Part shown: piece by piece, positions 55,675 to 64,000 of the stretch
How positions within the stretch are numbered: position 1 is the stretch's first letter
Layout: each line of letters opens with the position of its first letter
Source: Emcibacter sp.
GTDB lineage: Bacteria; Pseudomonadota; Alphaproteobacteria; Sphingomonadales; Emcibacteraceae
Assembly: GCF_963675455.1 (NCBI RefSeq)
Contig: NZ_OY776217.1
Span: 2,590,001-2,654,000, forward strand
Length of the DNA stretch: 64,000 nt
Direction of reading: 5' to 3'
Made by a program: the position numbers and the translations under genes
Notes under the pieces: model-generated
Databases searched by the model: none
Seen by the model: only the letters and a program-made list of their open reading frames with translations
Told to the model about the DNA's origin: nothing

Positions 55675-56774
55675 CGGACGCAACCCCGCAAAAGAAAAAG
55701 GTTCCGGTCCAGCCTGTCAGTCAGGATGTGATCCTGAACTCACTGCCGGACAGTATTCTGGTGGTGGATAAAAACAACCGGATTTCATTCGTGAATATGG
55801 CCTGTGAAAGCCTGTTTTACCGGGGCGCCAAGGCTTTGATCGGCAAGGATATCGGTAAACTGGTACCGTTCGACAGCCCCTTGTTGTCCCTGATTGCGCA
55901 GGTCCGCCAGAACCGTCTGATCATTTCTGAATATGATGTTCCCCTGTCCAATATGGGCAATCTTCACCAGCGGGTGGATATTCATGTATCGCCAATACTG
56001 GACGAAGACGGCAGCCTGCTGGTGCAGTTGCAGGAGCGGGGCATTGCCCACAAGATCAATCAGCAACTGAGCCATCGCGGCGCGGCGCGGTCAGTGTCCG
56101 GTATGGCGGCGGTGCTGGCCCATGAAATCAAAAACCCATTGTCGGGTATCAGGGGATCAGCCCAGTTGCTGGAACTGGATGCCACTGAAGACGAAAAGGC
56201 GCTGACCCGCCTGATTTGTGAGGAAACCGACCGGATCTGCGCGCTTGTCGACCGGATGGAGGTGTTTTCCGCCCGCAAGCCTATCGATCCGGAAGAAGTC
56301 AATATTCACAGTGTTCTCGAACATGTGAGAAAACTCGCGGAAAACGGCTTTGGCAAGCATGTTAAATTCTATGAAAAATATGACCCGTCCATTCCCCCGA
56401 CCATTGGCGACAAGGGGCAGTTAATCCAGGTGTTCCTGAATCTGGTGAAAAATGCCGTGGAGGCGGCGCCGAAGGTCAGCGGAGAGGTGACCCTGACCAC
56501 AGCCTATCGTCACGGCGTCAGGGTTATTATCCCCGGTGGACATGAAAGAATTCACCTGCCGCTCGAGGTCTGTGTGATTGATAACGGTCCCGGTGTGTCC
56601 GAGGATCTGAAGCCGCACCTGTTTGACCCCTTTGTTACCACAAAGACGAACGGAACCGGACTTGGTCTGGCGCTTGTTGCAAAGATTGTCGGTGAACACG
56701 GCGGTATTATTGAATGCAATTCGGAACCGGGAAAAACGATTTTCAGGGTCATGCTGCCGGTGGCAAGTAGTTAA
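55671..56774 (+). CDS. ntrB: Nitrogen regulation sensor kinase NtrB
   Basis: 367 residues, soluble. PAS domain (about 20-125), then HisKA with the phospho-acceptor His in LAHEIKNPLSGIRGSAQLLE, and HATPase_c (N box LVKNAVEAA, G1 VIDNGPGVSE, G2 GTGLGLALV). Controlled by PII, it phosphorylates NtrC under nitrogen limitation. 24 bp before ntrC. Confidence 0.96.
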   Translation: MTDATPQKKKVPVQPVSQDVILNSLPDSILVVDKNNRISFVNMACESLFYRGAKALIGKDIGKLVPFDSPLLSLIAQVRQNRLIISEYDVPLSNMGNLHQRVDIHVSPILDEDGSLLVQLQERGIAHKINQQLSHRGAARSVSGMAAVLAHEIKNPLSGIRGSAQLLELDATEDEKALTRLICEETDRICALVDRMEVFSARKPIDPEEVNIHSVLEHVRKLAENGFGKHVKFYEKYDPSIPPTIGDKGQLIQVFLNLVKNAVEAAPKVSGEVTLTTAYRHGVRVIIPGGHERIHLPLEVCVIDNGPGVSEDLKPHLFDPFVTTKTNGTGLGLALVAKIVGEHGGIIECNSEPGKTIFRVMLPVASS

Positions 56775-56798
56775 GTTTCTGACATATGGACAAATACA

Positions 56799-58250
56799 AT
56801 GACTGGTAAAACCATATTAATTGCCGATGACGACCGTGCCATCAGGACAGTATTGTCCCAGGCTCTCGGGCGTGAAGGATATGATGTTCAGGTAACGAGC
56901 AATGCCTCGACCCTTTGGCGCTGGGTGTCAAACGGGGAAGGGGACATGGTGATCACCGACGTGGTTATGCCCGATGAAAACGGTCTCGACCTGCTGCCCC
57001 GGATCAAGAAAATACGTCCCGAACTTCCTGTGGTCGTGATGAGCGCCCAGAACACCCTGCTGACCGCGGTTAAAGCGACCGAGCGCGGCGCCTATGAATA
57101 TCTGCCAAAACCGTTTGACCTGAACGAAGTAAAATCCGTGGTACAGAAGGGACTCGCTGCCAAGTCAAAGGTGGACAAACCCATTCATGTCGAGGACGAT
57201 TCCGAGGACCTCCCGCTGATCGGGCGTTCGCCTGCCATGCAGGAAGTGTACCGCATCATGGCGCGTCTGATGAGCACGGACCTTACCGTTACCATCACGG
57301 GTGAATCCGGCACCGGCAAGGAACTGGTTGCTCATGCCCTGCATGATTTTGGCAAACGGAAAAATGCGCCGTTTGTTGCCCTGAATATGGCTGCCATTCC
57401 CCGGGAACTGATTGAAAGTGAGTTGTTCGGTCATGAGAAGGGGGCCTTTACCGGTGCCGACAGTAAAAATATCGGCCGCTTTGAACAGGCCCAGGGCGGT
57501 ACGTTGTTTCTGGACGAAATCGGCGATATGCCAATGGATGCCCAGACAAGGCTTCTCCGCGTGTTGCAGGAAGGTGAATATACGACGGTAGGTGGACATA
57601 AAACCATCAAGGCCGATGTCAGGATCATCGCAGCAACACACAGGGATCTCAAGCAACTGATCAACCAGGGACTGTTCCGGGAAGACCTGTACTATCGCCT
57701 TAATGTGGTACCGCTGCGCATTCCACCCCTCCGGGAGCGCAAGGATGACATCCCGGATCTGGTCAGGCATTTTCTGTCCACCTATGCAAATGAAAGCAAC
57801 CAGCCGCCAAAGCTGATCGACAGTGATGCGCTGAATTATATAAAGCAGCATAACTGGCCTGGTAACGTCAGGGAACTTGAAAACCTGGCCAACCGTCTGG
57901 CGGCACTGTATGTAGAAGATGTTATTAATCTCGAGATCGTGCGTTCCGAGCTGACGACCGCCTCAAATCCGAATAGCATGGAGGCCTCTGCAGCGCCAGA
58001 CGACGAAACATTGAGAGATGCCATTCATCGTCATCTCAAGAAATATTTTGATGCGCACGCCCCGCATGAACTGCCGCCAACCGGTCTTTACACCCGGGTG
58101 CTGAAAGAACTCGAAATTCCGCTGATAGAATTGAGCCTTAATGCGACTCGCGGCAACCAGATCAAGGCTGCTGATCTGCTGGGATTGAACCGCAATACCC
58201 TGAGAAAAAAAATCCGCGAACTAGAGATCAACGTCGTCAGGGGAGGGTAA
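56799..58250 (+). CDS. ntrC: Sigma-54 response regulator NtrC
   Basis: 483 residues. Receiver domain with Asp54 (VITDVVMPDENG), AAA+ domain with Walker A GESGTGKE (168-175), the sigma-54-contacting loop GAFTGA (215-220) and Walker B GGTLFLDEIGDM, then a Fis-type helix-turn-helix at the C-terminus (KAADLLGLNRNTLRKKIREL). It activates nitrogen-assimilation promoters with RpoN. Confidence 0.97.
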   Translation: MTGKTILIADDDRAIRTVLSQALGREGYDVQVTSNASTLWRWVSNGEGDMVITDVVMPDENGLDLLPRIKKIRPELPVVVMSAQNTLLTAVKATERGAYEYLPKPFDLNEVKSVVQKGLAAKSKVDKPIHVEDDSEDLPLIGRSPAMQEVYRIMARLMSTDLTVTITGESGTGKELVAHALHDFGKRKNAPFVALNMAAIPRELIESELFGHEKGAFTGADSKNIGRFEQAQGGTLFLDEIGDMPMDAQTRLLRVLQEGEYTTVGGHKTIKADVRIIAATHRDLKQLINQGLFREDLYYRLNVVPLRIPPLRERKDDIPDLVRHFLSTYANESNQPPKLIDSDALNYIKQHNWPGNVRELENLANRLAALYVEDVINLEIVRSELTTASNPNSMEASAAPDDETLRDAIHRHLKKYFDAHAPHELPPTGLYTRVLKELEIPLIELSLNATRGNQIKAADLLGLNRNTLRKKIRELEINVVRGG

Positions 58251-58259
58251 TATTTGATA

Positions 58260-58277
58260 TGTTGCAATAATGCAACA
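58260..58277. promoter_or_regulatory. Perfect palindrome in the ntrC/ntrY gap
   Basis: TGTTGCA, ATAA, TGCAACA is a 7-bp perfect inverted repeat 37 bp upstream of the ntrY start and 10 bp after the ntrC stop. No T-run follows, so it is more like an operator or mRNA hairpin than a terminator. It may control ntrYX separately from ntrBC. Confidence 0.4.
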
Positions 58278-58313
58278 ATATGATATTCTGCTGTCTGAAT
58301 TGACAGAGGTATC

Positions 58314-60569
58314 ATGAGTCAGGTCATCACCAAGAAAACGCCACGACCTTATTTCCGCTTCGTTTTGTGGGCCAAGAGAATAAAGCTCACAAACAAGGTA
58401 GCCTATTTGCTAACAATGGGTGCTCTGTTGTCCGGCGTCTTTACCTATGCCACTTTTTCCAATGTGGGACCGTTTGAGCCGACGCCGAAGACTCTCTATG
58501 GCTTATTGCTGTTCAATCTTATTCTATTGCTTGTCCTTGGCGCGCTGGTTTCGCGGCAGTTTATCAGACTGCTGTCTGCCAGGAATGCCGGTATGGCCGG
58601 CTCCCGCCTGCATAGCAGGATTATAACACTTTTCAGTATTGTGGCGATTACACCGACCATCATTGTAGCCGTTTTCTCGGCCCTCTTTTTCGAGTTCGGT
58701 CTCCAGGCCTGGTTCAACGACAAGGTTCAGACCGTTCTCATCAGTTCCCAAAGTGTGGCAGAGGCCTACATTGATGAGCACAAGAAAGTGATAAAGGCTG
58801 ATATCCTGGGTATGGCCAAGGACCTGAATTCCCAGGGGATTGCCATGTCCAACGACAGGGAATTTCTTGAACAGGCGTTGACCGGCATGTCACAGATTCT
58901 TTCCCTGTCCGAGGCTATTATATTGAGTTCCACCGAAGTAATTGCCAGGGCGAGGGGCAGCCTGTCCCTGATCACGGAACCGTTCCCGTTGCAGGCGATC
59001 AACGCGGCATCTGAGGGCAAGGTGGTGTTTCTCAGCAGCGAGGACGACGATCGAATAAGGGTGTTGATTCAGCTTGACGGTTTCCTCGACCGGTATCTCT
59101 ATATCAGCCGCTTTGTCGATGCCCGGGCGCTGGCGCTGGTAAAGGAAGCCTCTTCCGCCCAGCAGGAGTATAGAGATGTTCTCTCCCATCTCTCGGAATA
59201 TCGATTATGGTTCAACCTGACGTTTATCGTTATCGCCCTTCTTATCCTTTTTGCCGCAGTCTGGATGGGACTCGGGCTGGTCAATAAACTGATGGAGCCG
59301 ATTGGAAACCTGATTAACGCCTCTGCCCTGGTGGGGCGTGGCGACTTTTCCGCCCGGGCGCCCATTGAAAATACCTATGATGATCTTGGCGGGCTGACAA
59401 AAGCCTTCAACAATATGACCTGGCAGCTGGAAAACCAGCAGAAAGATCTTTTAAACGTTAACCTGGAGCTTGACGAGCGGCGCCGCTTTACGGAAACGGT
59501 GCTCTCGGGGGTGAGTGCAGGCATCATGGGTCTTGCACCGGACGGAACCATAACGCTGCCCAACCGGTCGGCGGCAAAACTTCTGCATGTTAAACTTGAC
59601 AAACTGAAAGGAAAATCACTTACCGAAGTGCTGCCGGAAGCTGAAGAGCTGTTCGAGAAGATCAAGAATGACAGCAGCAAGTCGCTTCAACAGCAGATAG
59701 CGATTACGCGCGGGGAAACCAAGCTTAATCTTCTCGTGCGCATAACAGCGGAAATGAAAGACGGCGATATCGAGGGATTTGTCATTAGTTTTGACGACAT
59801 AACTGACCAGGTTGCCGCCCAGCGAACGGCGGCATGGGCCGATGTCGCCCGTCGCATCGCGCATGAAATTAAAAACCCGCTGACCCCGATCCAGTTGTCG
59901 GCGGAACGGCTGAAACGAAAATACGGCAAGGAAATACAAACTGATCCGGCGGTATTCAACCAGTGTACGGAAACCATTATTCGACAGGTCGGTGACCTTC
60001 GGCAGATGGTTGATGAGTTTTCTTCCTTTGCCCGAATGCCGGCACCGGTCATCAAGCCTGAAAACCTGGCTGAAATTATCAACCAGTCTGTATTCCTGAT
60101 GGAAGTTGCAAACTCCGACATTACCTTTGCCATAAACCTTCCGGATAAAAACCTGCCGGTCATGTGTGACGGAAGGCTTATTGGCCAGGCGCTGACGAAC
60201 GTGATTAAAAATGCCACTGAAGCGATAGCCGCACTCCAGGAAAAATCACAGGACGTCAAAGGTAATATCAGCATAGATGTGGAACAGGGAGAAGACGACA
60301 AACTTATGGTCTATGTCAGTGACAATGGCGTGGGCTTGCCGGACAAGCTGCTACATCGGCTTACGGAACCCTATGTGACTACCCGGGCGAAGGGGACCGG
60401 CCTGGGACTGGCAATTGTAAAGAAAATCATGAAAGACCATGGTGGTGACCTGCTTCTCGAAAATCTCGAGGAGGGCGGTGCCAGGGTCTGCCTGGTTTTT
60501 CCAACTGATGAAAGCGTTAAAGAGTCGCTTGAGTATGAAGAAGATCTGAGGATTGTGCATGGCTCTTGA
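58314..60569 (+). CDS. ntrY: Nitrogen/redox sensor kinase NtrY
   Basis: 751 residues. Three N-terminal membrane helices (about 27-45, 60-83, 105-132), a periplasmic region and a fourth helix (about 295-320), then HAMP, a PAS domain (about 385-490), HisKA (ARRIAHEIKNPLTPIQLSAERL) and HATPase_c (VIKNATEAI, SDNGVGLPD, GTGLGLAIVKK). It is the membrane partner of NtrX in nitrogen, redox and envelope control. Confidence 0.96.
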   Translation: MSQVITKKTPRPYFRFVLWAKRIKLTNKVAYLLTMGALLSGVFTYATFSNVGPFEPTPKTLYGLLLFNLILLLVLGALVSRQFIRLLSARNAGMAGSRLHSRIITLFSIVAITPTIIVAVFSALFFEFGLQAWFNDKVQTVLISSQSVAEAYIDEHKKVIKADILGMAKDLNSQGIAMSNDREFLEQALTGMSQILSLSEAIILSSTEVIARARGSLSLITEPFPLQAINAASEGKVVFLSSEDDDRIRVLIQLDGFLDRYLYISRFVDARALALVKEASSAQQEYRDVLSHLSEYRLWFNLTFIVIALLILFAAVWMGLGLVNKLMEPIGNLINASALVGRGDFSARAPIENTYDDLGGLTKAFNNMTWQLENQQKDLLNVNLELDERRRFTETVLSGVSAGIMGLAPDGTITLPNRSAAKLLHVKLDKLKGKSLTEVLPEAEELFEKIKNDSSKSLQQQIAITRGETKLNLLVRITAEMKDGDIEGFVISFDDITDQVAAQRTAAWADVARRIAHEIKNPLTPIQLSAERLKRKYGKEIQTDPAVFNQCTETIIRQVGDLRQMVDEFSSFARMPAPVIKPENLAEIINQSVFLMEVANSDITFAINLPDKNLPVMCDGRLIGQALTNVIKNATEAIAALQEKSQDVKGNISIDVEQGEDDKLMVYVSDNGVGLPDKLLHRLTEPYVTTRAKGTGLGLAIVKKIMKDHGGDLLLENLEEGGARVCLVFPTDESVKESLEYEEDLRIVHGS

Positions 60570-61929
60570 TATATTGATTGTAGATGATGAACAGGATATC
60601 CGGGAACTGATTGCCGGAATTCTGGAAGATGAAGGGTTTGAAACCCGGGTTGCCGGCGACAGTGATTCTGCTCTTGCTGAAATAGAGGCCCGGCGGCCAT
60701 CCCTGCTTATACTTGATATCTGGTTGCAGGGCAGCAGGCTGGACGGATTGGAAGTGCTGGAACAGGTCAAGAAACAGCACCCGGACCTGCCGGTAATCAT
60801 CATCAGTGGCCACGGTAATATTGAAACGGCTGTCACTGCGATCAAGCGTGGGGCCTATGATTTTATCAGCAAACCCTTTGAAACCGACAAGCTTCTGATT
60901 CTTGTCGAGCGGGCGACGGAAGTTGGCAGACTGCGGCGCGAGAATATCGAACTGAAGGAAAAAGTAGGCTATGACCTGGGGCTGACCGGAAATTCGTCGG
61001 CCATCAATCTGGTTCGTAATACCATAGAAAAAGTGGCCCCGAGTGGCAGTCGTGTGTTGATTTCAGGACCTCCGGGGTCCGGCAAAGAGGTGGTGGCAAG
61101 GCTTATTCACCAGCATTCCAAACGTTCAAACGGTACATTTGTTGTGGTCAATGCAGCCAGCATGTCACCGGAGAATATGGAAAACGAATTGTTCGGCATC
61201 GAGGAAAGCAGTGTTGTTCAGAAAACCGGTGTTTTTGAACAGGCCCACGGCGGCACCCTGTTCATAGACGAGGTCGCCGACATGCCACAGACGACCCAGG
61301 CTAAAATTCTGCGGGTGCTGACAGACCAGAGCTTCGAACGGGTCGGCGGCAATACGCGGGTGCATGTCAATGTCCGGGTGATCAGTGCAACCAGCCGCAA
61401 CCTCCGTGAAGAGATCGAGGAACAGCGTTTCCGGGAGGACCTTTACCACCGGCTCAACGTGGTGCCGGTCATTGTGCCGCCCCTGACCCAGAGACGGGAT
61501 GACATTCCACAACTGGCCTATCAGATCATGTCCCAGCTTTCGACTGTGACAGGGCGGATACCGCGCCGGATCAGCGCCGAAGCCATGACCGCCATGCAGG
61601 CCTTTGACTGGCCCGGTAACGTTCGCCAGTTGCGGAATATTATTGAACGACTTCTTATTCTGTCTTCGGACGGCGAGGAAATCGGTCTGGAGATGTTGCC
61701 AGCCGAGATCATTGCAGATATGGATGTCGTCAGTCCTGGACGCAGCAACGAGATCATGTCCCTGACATTGCGGGATGCCCGTGAAAAATTTGAAACCGAA
61801 TACCTGAAGGTGCAAATCAACCGGTTTGACGGAAATATCTCGAAAACCGCAGAATTTGTTGGTATGGAAAGATCGGCATTGCACCGGAAACTGAAAAGCC
61901 TCGGCCTTTCAGGACAGGAAAGAAAATAA
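60559..61929 (+). CDS. ntrX: Response regulator NtrX, AAA+ domain lacking the GAFTGA loop
   Basis: 456 residues from the ATG at 60559, overlapping the end of ntrY by 11 bp. Receiver Asp53 (LLILDIWLQGS), AAA+ domain with Walker A GPPGSGKE (170-177) and Walker B GGTLFIDEVADM (231-242), and a C-terminal Fis-type DNA-binding helix pair (KTAEFVGMERSALHRKLKSL). Where NtrC has GAFTGA, NtrX reads GIEESSVV, so it probably cannot remodel sigma-54 holoenzyme. This deletion is known in alphaproteobacterial NtrX. Confidence 0.95.
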   Translation: MALDILIVDDEQDIRELIAGILEDEGFETRVAGDSDSALAEIEARRPSLLILDIWLQGSRLDGLEVLEQVKKQHPDLPVIIISGHGNIETAVTAIKRGAYDFISKPFETDKLLILVERATEVGRLRRENIELKEKVGYDLGLTGNSSAINLVRNTIEKVAPSGSRVLISGPPGSGKEVVARLIHQHSKRSNGTFVVVNAASMSPENMENELFGIEESSVVQKTGVFEQAHGGTLFIDEVADMPQTTQAKILRVLTDQSFERVGGNTRVHVNVRVISATSRNLREEIEEQRFREDLYHRLNVVPVIVPPLTQRRDDIPQLAYQIMSQLSTVTGRIPRRISAEAMTAMQAFDWPGNVRQLRNIIERLLILSSDGEEIGLEMLPAEIIADMDVVSPGRSNEIMSLTLRDAREKFETEYLKVQINRFDGNISKTAEFVGMERSALHRKLKSLGLSGQERK

Positions 61930-61951
61930 ACCAGCACAGAGGTAAGCGGAC

Positions 61952-63328
61952 ATGAAGGTTATTGTATGTGGAGCCGGACAGGTCGGATTTAATATTGCCC
62001 GTCACCTGGCCAACGAACATAACGACGTTACCGTTATCGACCGTTCTCCAAAACTCATCGCCAAGATCCAGAATTCGCTGGATGTACAGGCAATCGTCGG
62101 CTATGCCTCCCACCCGGACCTGCTTGAGAAGGCCGGTGCGCGCGATGCCGACATGATCATCGCAGTGACTCTTTTTGACGAGGTCAATATGATGGCCTGT
62201 CAGGTGGCACACTCTCTGTTTGATGTGCCAACGAAGATCGCCAGGGTCAGGGATCAGAGTTACCTGAAGTCCATGTGGCAGGATCTGTTCAGTCGTGACC
62301 ATATGCCCATCGATGTGATCATTTCTCCGGAAATCGAGGTTGCCCGGGCGGCAATCCGGCGCCTTGAAGTTCCGGGAGCGTTCGACATGATTCCCTTTGC
62401 CGATGACAAGGTACAGGTGGTTGGTGTGAAACTGGATGATGACTGTCCGGTCGTCGATACGCCGCTCCGGCAGCTGACCGAGCTGTTTCCTGATCTGAAT
62501 ATTGTTGTCTGCGGCATCATGCGGAATGGTAAATTAATTGTCCCGTCAAGTACCGACCAGCTTCTGGTCGGGGACAATATTTATTTTGTATCTGAAAAAA
62601 GTCATGTTCAGCGGGCGCTGAATGTCTTTGGTCACGAGGAAGAGGAAGCCCGGCGGATTATTATTGTCGGTGGCGGCAATGTCGGCCTGTTCATTGCGGA
62701 ACAGCTTTTTGAGGACAATCCCAAAATCCAGGTCAAGATTATTGAGCTCAAGCAGGAACGTGCAACCTATGTGGCGGAAAAACTGCCCAAAGCAATTGTC
62801 CTGAATGGTGATGCTCTTGATCTTGAACTGCACAAGGAAGCCAATGTAGCAGGGACCGAGACTATCATTGCCGTAACCAATGATGACAAAGTCAATATCC
62901 TGGCCTCCTCACTGGCCAAGCACGGCGGTTGCAAGCGCGCCATCGCGCTGATTAATAATCACGACTTTGGCCCGCTGACCAATTCGGTCGGCATTGATGC
63001 CTTTGTGGACCCCCGCCAGACGACTGTGTCCAGTATTCTGCAGCATATGCGCCGGGGCCGGATCCGGTCTTTGCAAACCCTTGCCGGCGGCGCCGCCGAG
63101 GTGCTTGAAGCTGTGGCTCTGGAAACCTCGCCACTGGTTGGCAAACCGTTACGGGATGTAAAATTACCGGCAGGCATCATTGTGGGGGCAATCATTCACG
63201 AAGGAGAGGTGATTGTGCCGCGGGGGAGAACCATCATCAAAACAAATGATATTGTGATTGTCTTTACCCGGGCCGATATGGTGCGCAAAGTGGAAGAACT
63301 CTTTACCGTCAAACTGGAATATTTCTAG
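61952..63328 (+). CDS. trkA: Trk potassium uptake protein TrkA
   Basis: 458 residues. Cytoplasmic gating subunit of Trk: two RCK/TrkA_N domains (MKVIVCGAGQVGFNIARHLA and IIIVGGGNVGLFIAEQLF), each followed by a TrkA_C domain, the last ending near VFTRADMVRKVEELF. It binds NAD(H) and nucleotides to regulate TrkH. 22 bp after ntrX and 3 bp before trkH. Confidence 0.97.
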   Translation: MKVIVCGAGQVGFNIARHLANEHNDVTVIDRSPKLIAKIQNSLDVQAIVGYASHPDLLEKAGARDADMIIAVTLFDEVNMMACQVAHSLFDVPTKIARVRDQSYLKSMWQDLFSRDHMPIDVIISPEIEVARAAIRRLEVPGAFDMIPFADDKVQVVGVKLDDDCPVVDTPLRQLTELFPDLNIVVCGIMRNGKLIVPSSTDQLLVGDNIYFVSEKSHVQRALNVFGHEEEEARRIIIVGGGNVGLFIAEQLFEDNPKIQVKIIELKQERATYVAEKLPKAIVLNGDALDLELHKEANVAGTETIIAVTNDDKVNILASSLAKHGGCKRAIALINNHDFGPLTNSVGIDAFVDPRQTTVSSILQHMRRGRIRSLQTLAGGAAEVLEAVALETSPLVGKPLRDVKLPAGIIVGAIIHEGEVIVPRGRTIIKTNDIVIVFTRADMVRKVEELFTVKLEYF

Positions 63329-63331
63329 GCA

Positions 63332-64000
63332 ATGTTTGCCAGGATAGGAAATATTGTCGGATATTTGCTGATTATTCTTGGGGCGAGTGAGCTCCTGCCG
63401 GCGTTGATGGCGGTATATTTTCAGGAACAGACTTTAATTCTGCCGTTTCTGGTCAGCGCCCTGGCAACAATGTTTATCGGTGCGGCGCTTTATCTGGCTT
63501 TTCAGGACCTGAACGAACAAGCCAGCAAACATGAAATAATCCTGTTTCTATTCTGTACCTGGCTTGGGTTACCCCTGTTTGCATCTATTCCTTTCATGAC
63601 TTCCGGCGTTCTGACGAAACTTTCCGACAGTTATTTCGAGGCGGCTTCGGCACTGACGACAAACGGATCAACAATCCTGACGAATATTGACCTTGTGCCC
63701 CGAACAGTCATCTTCTGGCGTTCCCTTTTGCAGTGGGAAGGCGGGTTGCTAATTCTCTGCATTGCTGTCGCCATACTGCCATTGACAAGAATAGGGGGGA
63801 TTGAAATGTTCCGCAGCGCCCTGCCGCACGGAGAGGGAGAGGGGCTTATGGCGCGTATACGCTATGCCTTTATACCCCTGATCAAGATTTACACCTTTCT
63901 AACGGCACTTTGCATGATTCTGCTTTTGCTCAGCGGTTTCGGCGCCTTCAATTCCCTGACTGTGGCAATGGCAACATTATCCAGTGGCGGGTTTCTTCCC
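63332..64000 (+). CDS. trkH: Trk/Ktr-family potassium transporter TrkH, 3' end cut by window edge
   Basis: An ATG three bases after the trkA stop opens a frame of 223 codons still open at the right edge. It shows membrane helices, the first pore loop (EAASALTTNGSTILTNID), the following FWRSLLQWEGGLLIL helix and the start of the second pore loop (LSSGGFLP). This matches TrkH/TrkG subunits, which conduct K+ with TrkA. The C-terminal half is outside the window. Confidence 0.93.
   Translation, partial: MFARIGNIVGYLLIILGASELLPALMAVYFQEQTLILPFLVSALATMFIGAALYLAFQDLNEQASKHEIILFLFCTWLGLPLFASIPFMTSGVLTKLSDSYFEAASALTTNGSTILTNIDLVPRTVIFWRSLLQWEGGLLILCIAVAILPLTRIGGIEMFRSALPHGEGEGLMARIRYAFIPLIKIYTFLTALCMILLLLSGFGAFNSLTVAMATLSSGGFLP

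Noticed and set aside
60559..61929. NtrX as a pseudogene because GAFTGA is missing
   Set aside because: The frame is intact, Walker motifs are kept, and loss of GAFTGA is a known feature of alphaproteobacterial NtrX.

Overview
The window is a gene-dense stretch of an alphaproteobacterial chromosome. No rRNA, tRNA, IS element, integrase or CRISPR array was seen. The assignment rests on several arrangements typical of the class: aroQ-accB-accC-aat facing an NDUFA12/mlaD/DUF2155 trio; purMN next to DUF2066-hdaA-ppk-ppx; the four-gene pyruvate dehydrogenase operon with lipoylated PdhB and PdhC, followed by lipA and a RatA/COQ10-like gene; fused ispDF; and dusB-ntrB-ntrC-ntrY-ntrX-trkA-trkH. Moderate GC, a B12-dependent class II ribonucleotide reductase and a non-discriminating-looking AspRS suggest a marine-type alphaproteobacterium, perhaps near Emcibacterales, Sneathiellales or Kordiimonadales. 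The order-level guess is weak.

Layout. 1-4.4 kb is a mixed accessory stretch: a truncated 2OG-Fe(II) oxygenase, a membrane-anchored ABM-domain protein, a YciA-type thioesterase, an S24 (LexA/CI-like) repressor with a likely self-operator, and a GGDEF-EAL protein. 4.4-8.1 kb is nrdJ. 8.4-16 kb holds complex I/envelope genes, fatty acid initiation (accBC), aroQ, thiSG and purMN. 15.8-24.4 kb holds DUF2066, hdaA, ppk, ppx, rnd and aspS. 24.4-29 kb is less conserved: a small acidic protein, a TPR-SPOR lipoprotein, a 56-residue membrane protein with two LexA boxes at its promoter, a diguanylate cyclase and a DEAD-box helicase. 29.3-41 kb holds parE, a divergent polysaccharide deacetylase, ppiD-trpE, tpiA, secG, pyrG, eno and ftsB. 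41.2-47.9 kb is pdhABC-lpd-lipA-ratA. 48-52.4 kb looks like an insertion: a PEP-CTERM protein, a flippase, a CDP-alcohol phosphotransferase with a decayed nucleotidyltransferase-like head, and a membrane-anchored methyltransferase. 52.4-64 kb holds ispDF-pgpA-cinA on the minus strand, then dusB-ntrBC-ntrYX-trkAH on the plus strand, with trkH cut by the window edge.

Most of the window is core metabolism and regulation. The two most interesting items are (i) the tiny single-span membrane protein at 26136-26306, whose promoter lies between two exact GTTC-N7-GTTC SOS boxes and which recalls SOS-induced division inhibitors such as Caulobacter SidA, and (ii) the envelope/glycolipid cassette at 48-52.4 kb. 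Several perfect inverted repeats in promoter regions (aroQ, dusB-ntrBC, ntrC/ntrY, S24 repressor, SPOR lipoprotein, pdhA) are reported as candidate operators. All functions are inferred from sequence reading alone; no database search was run.
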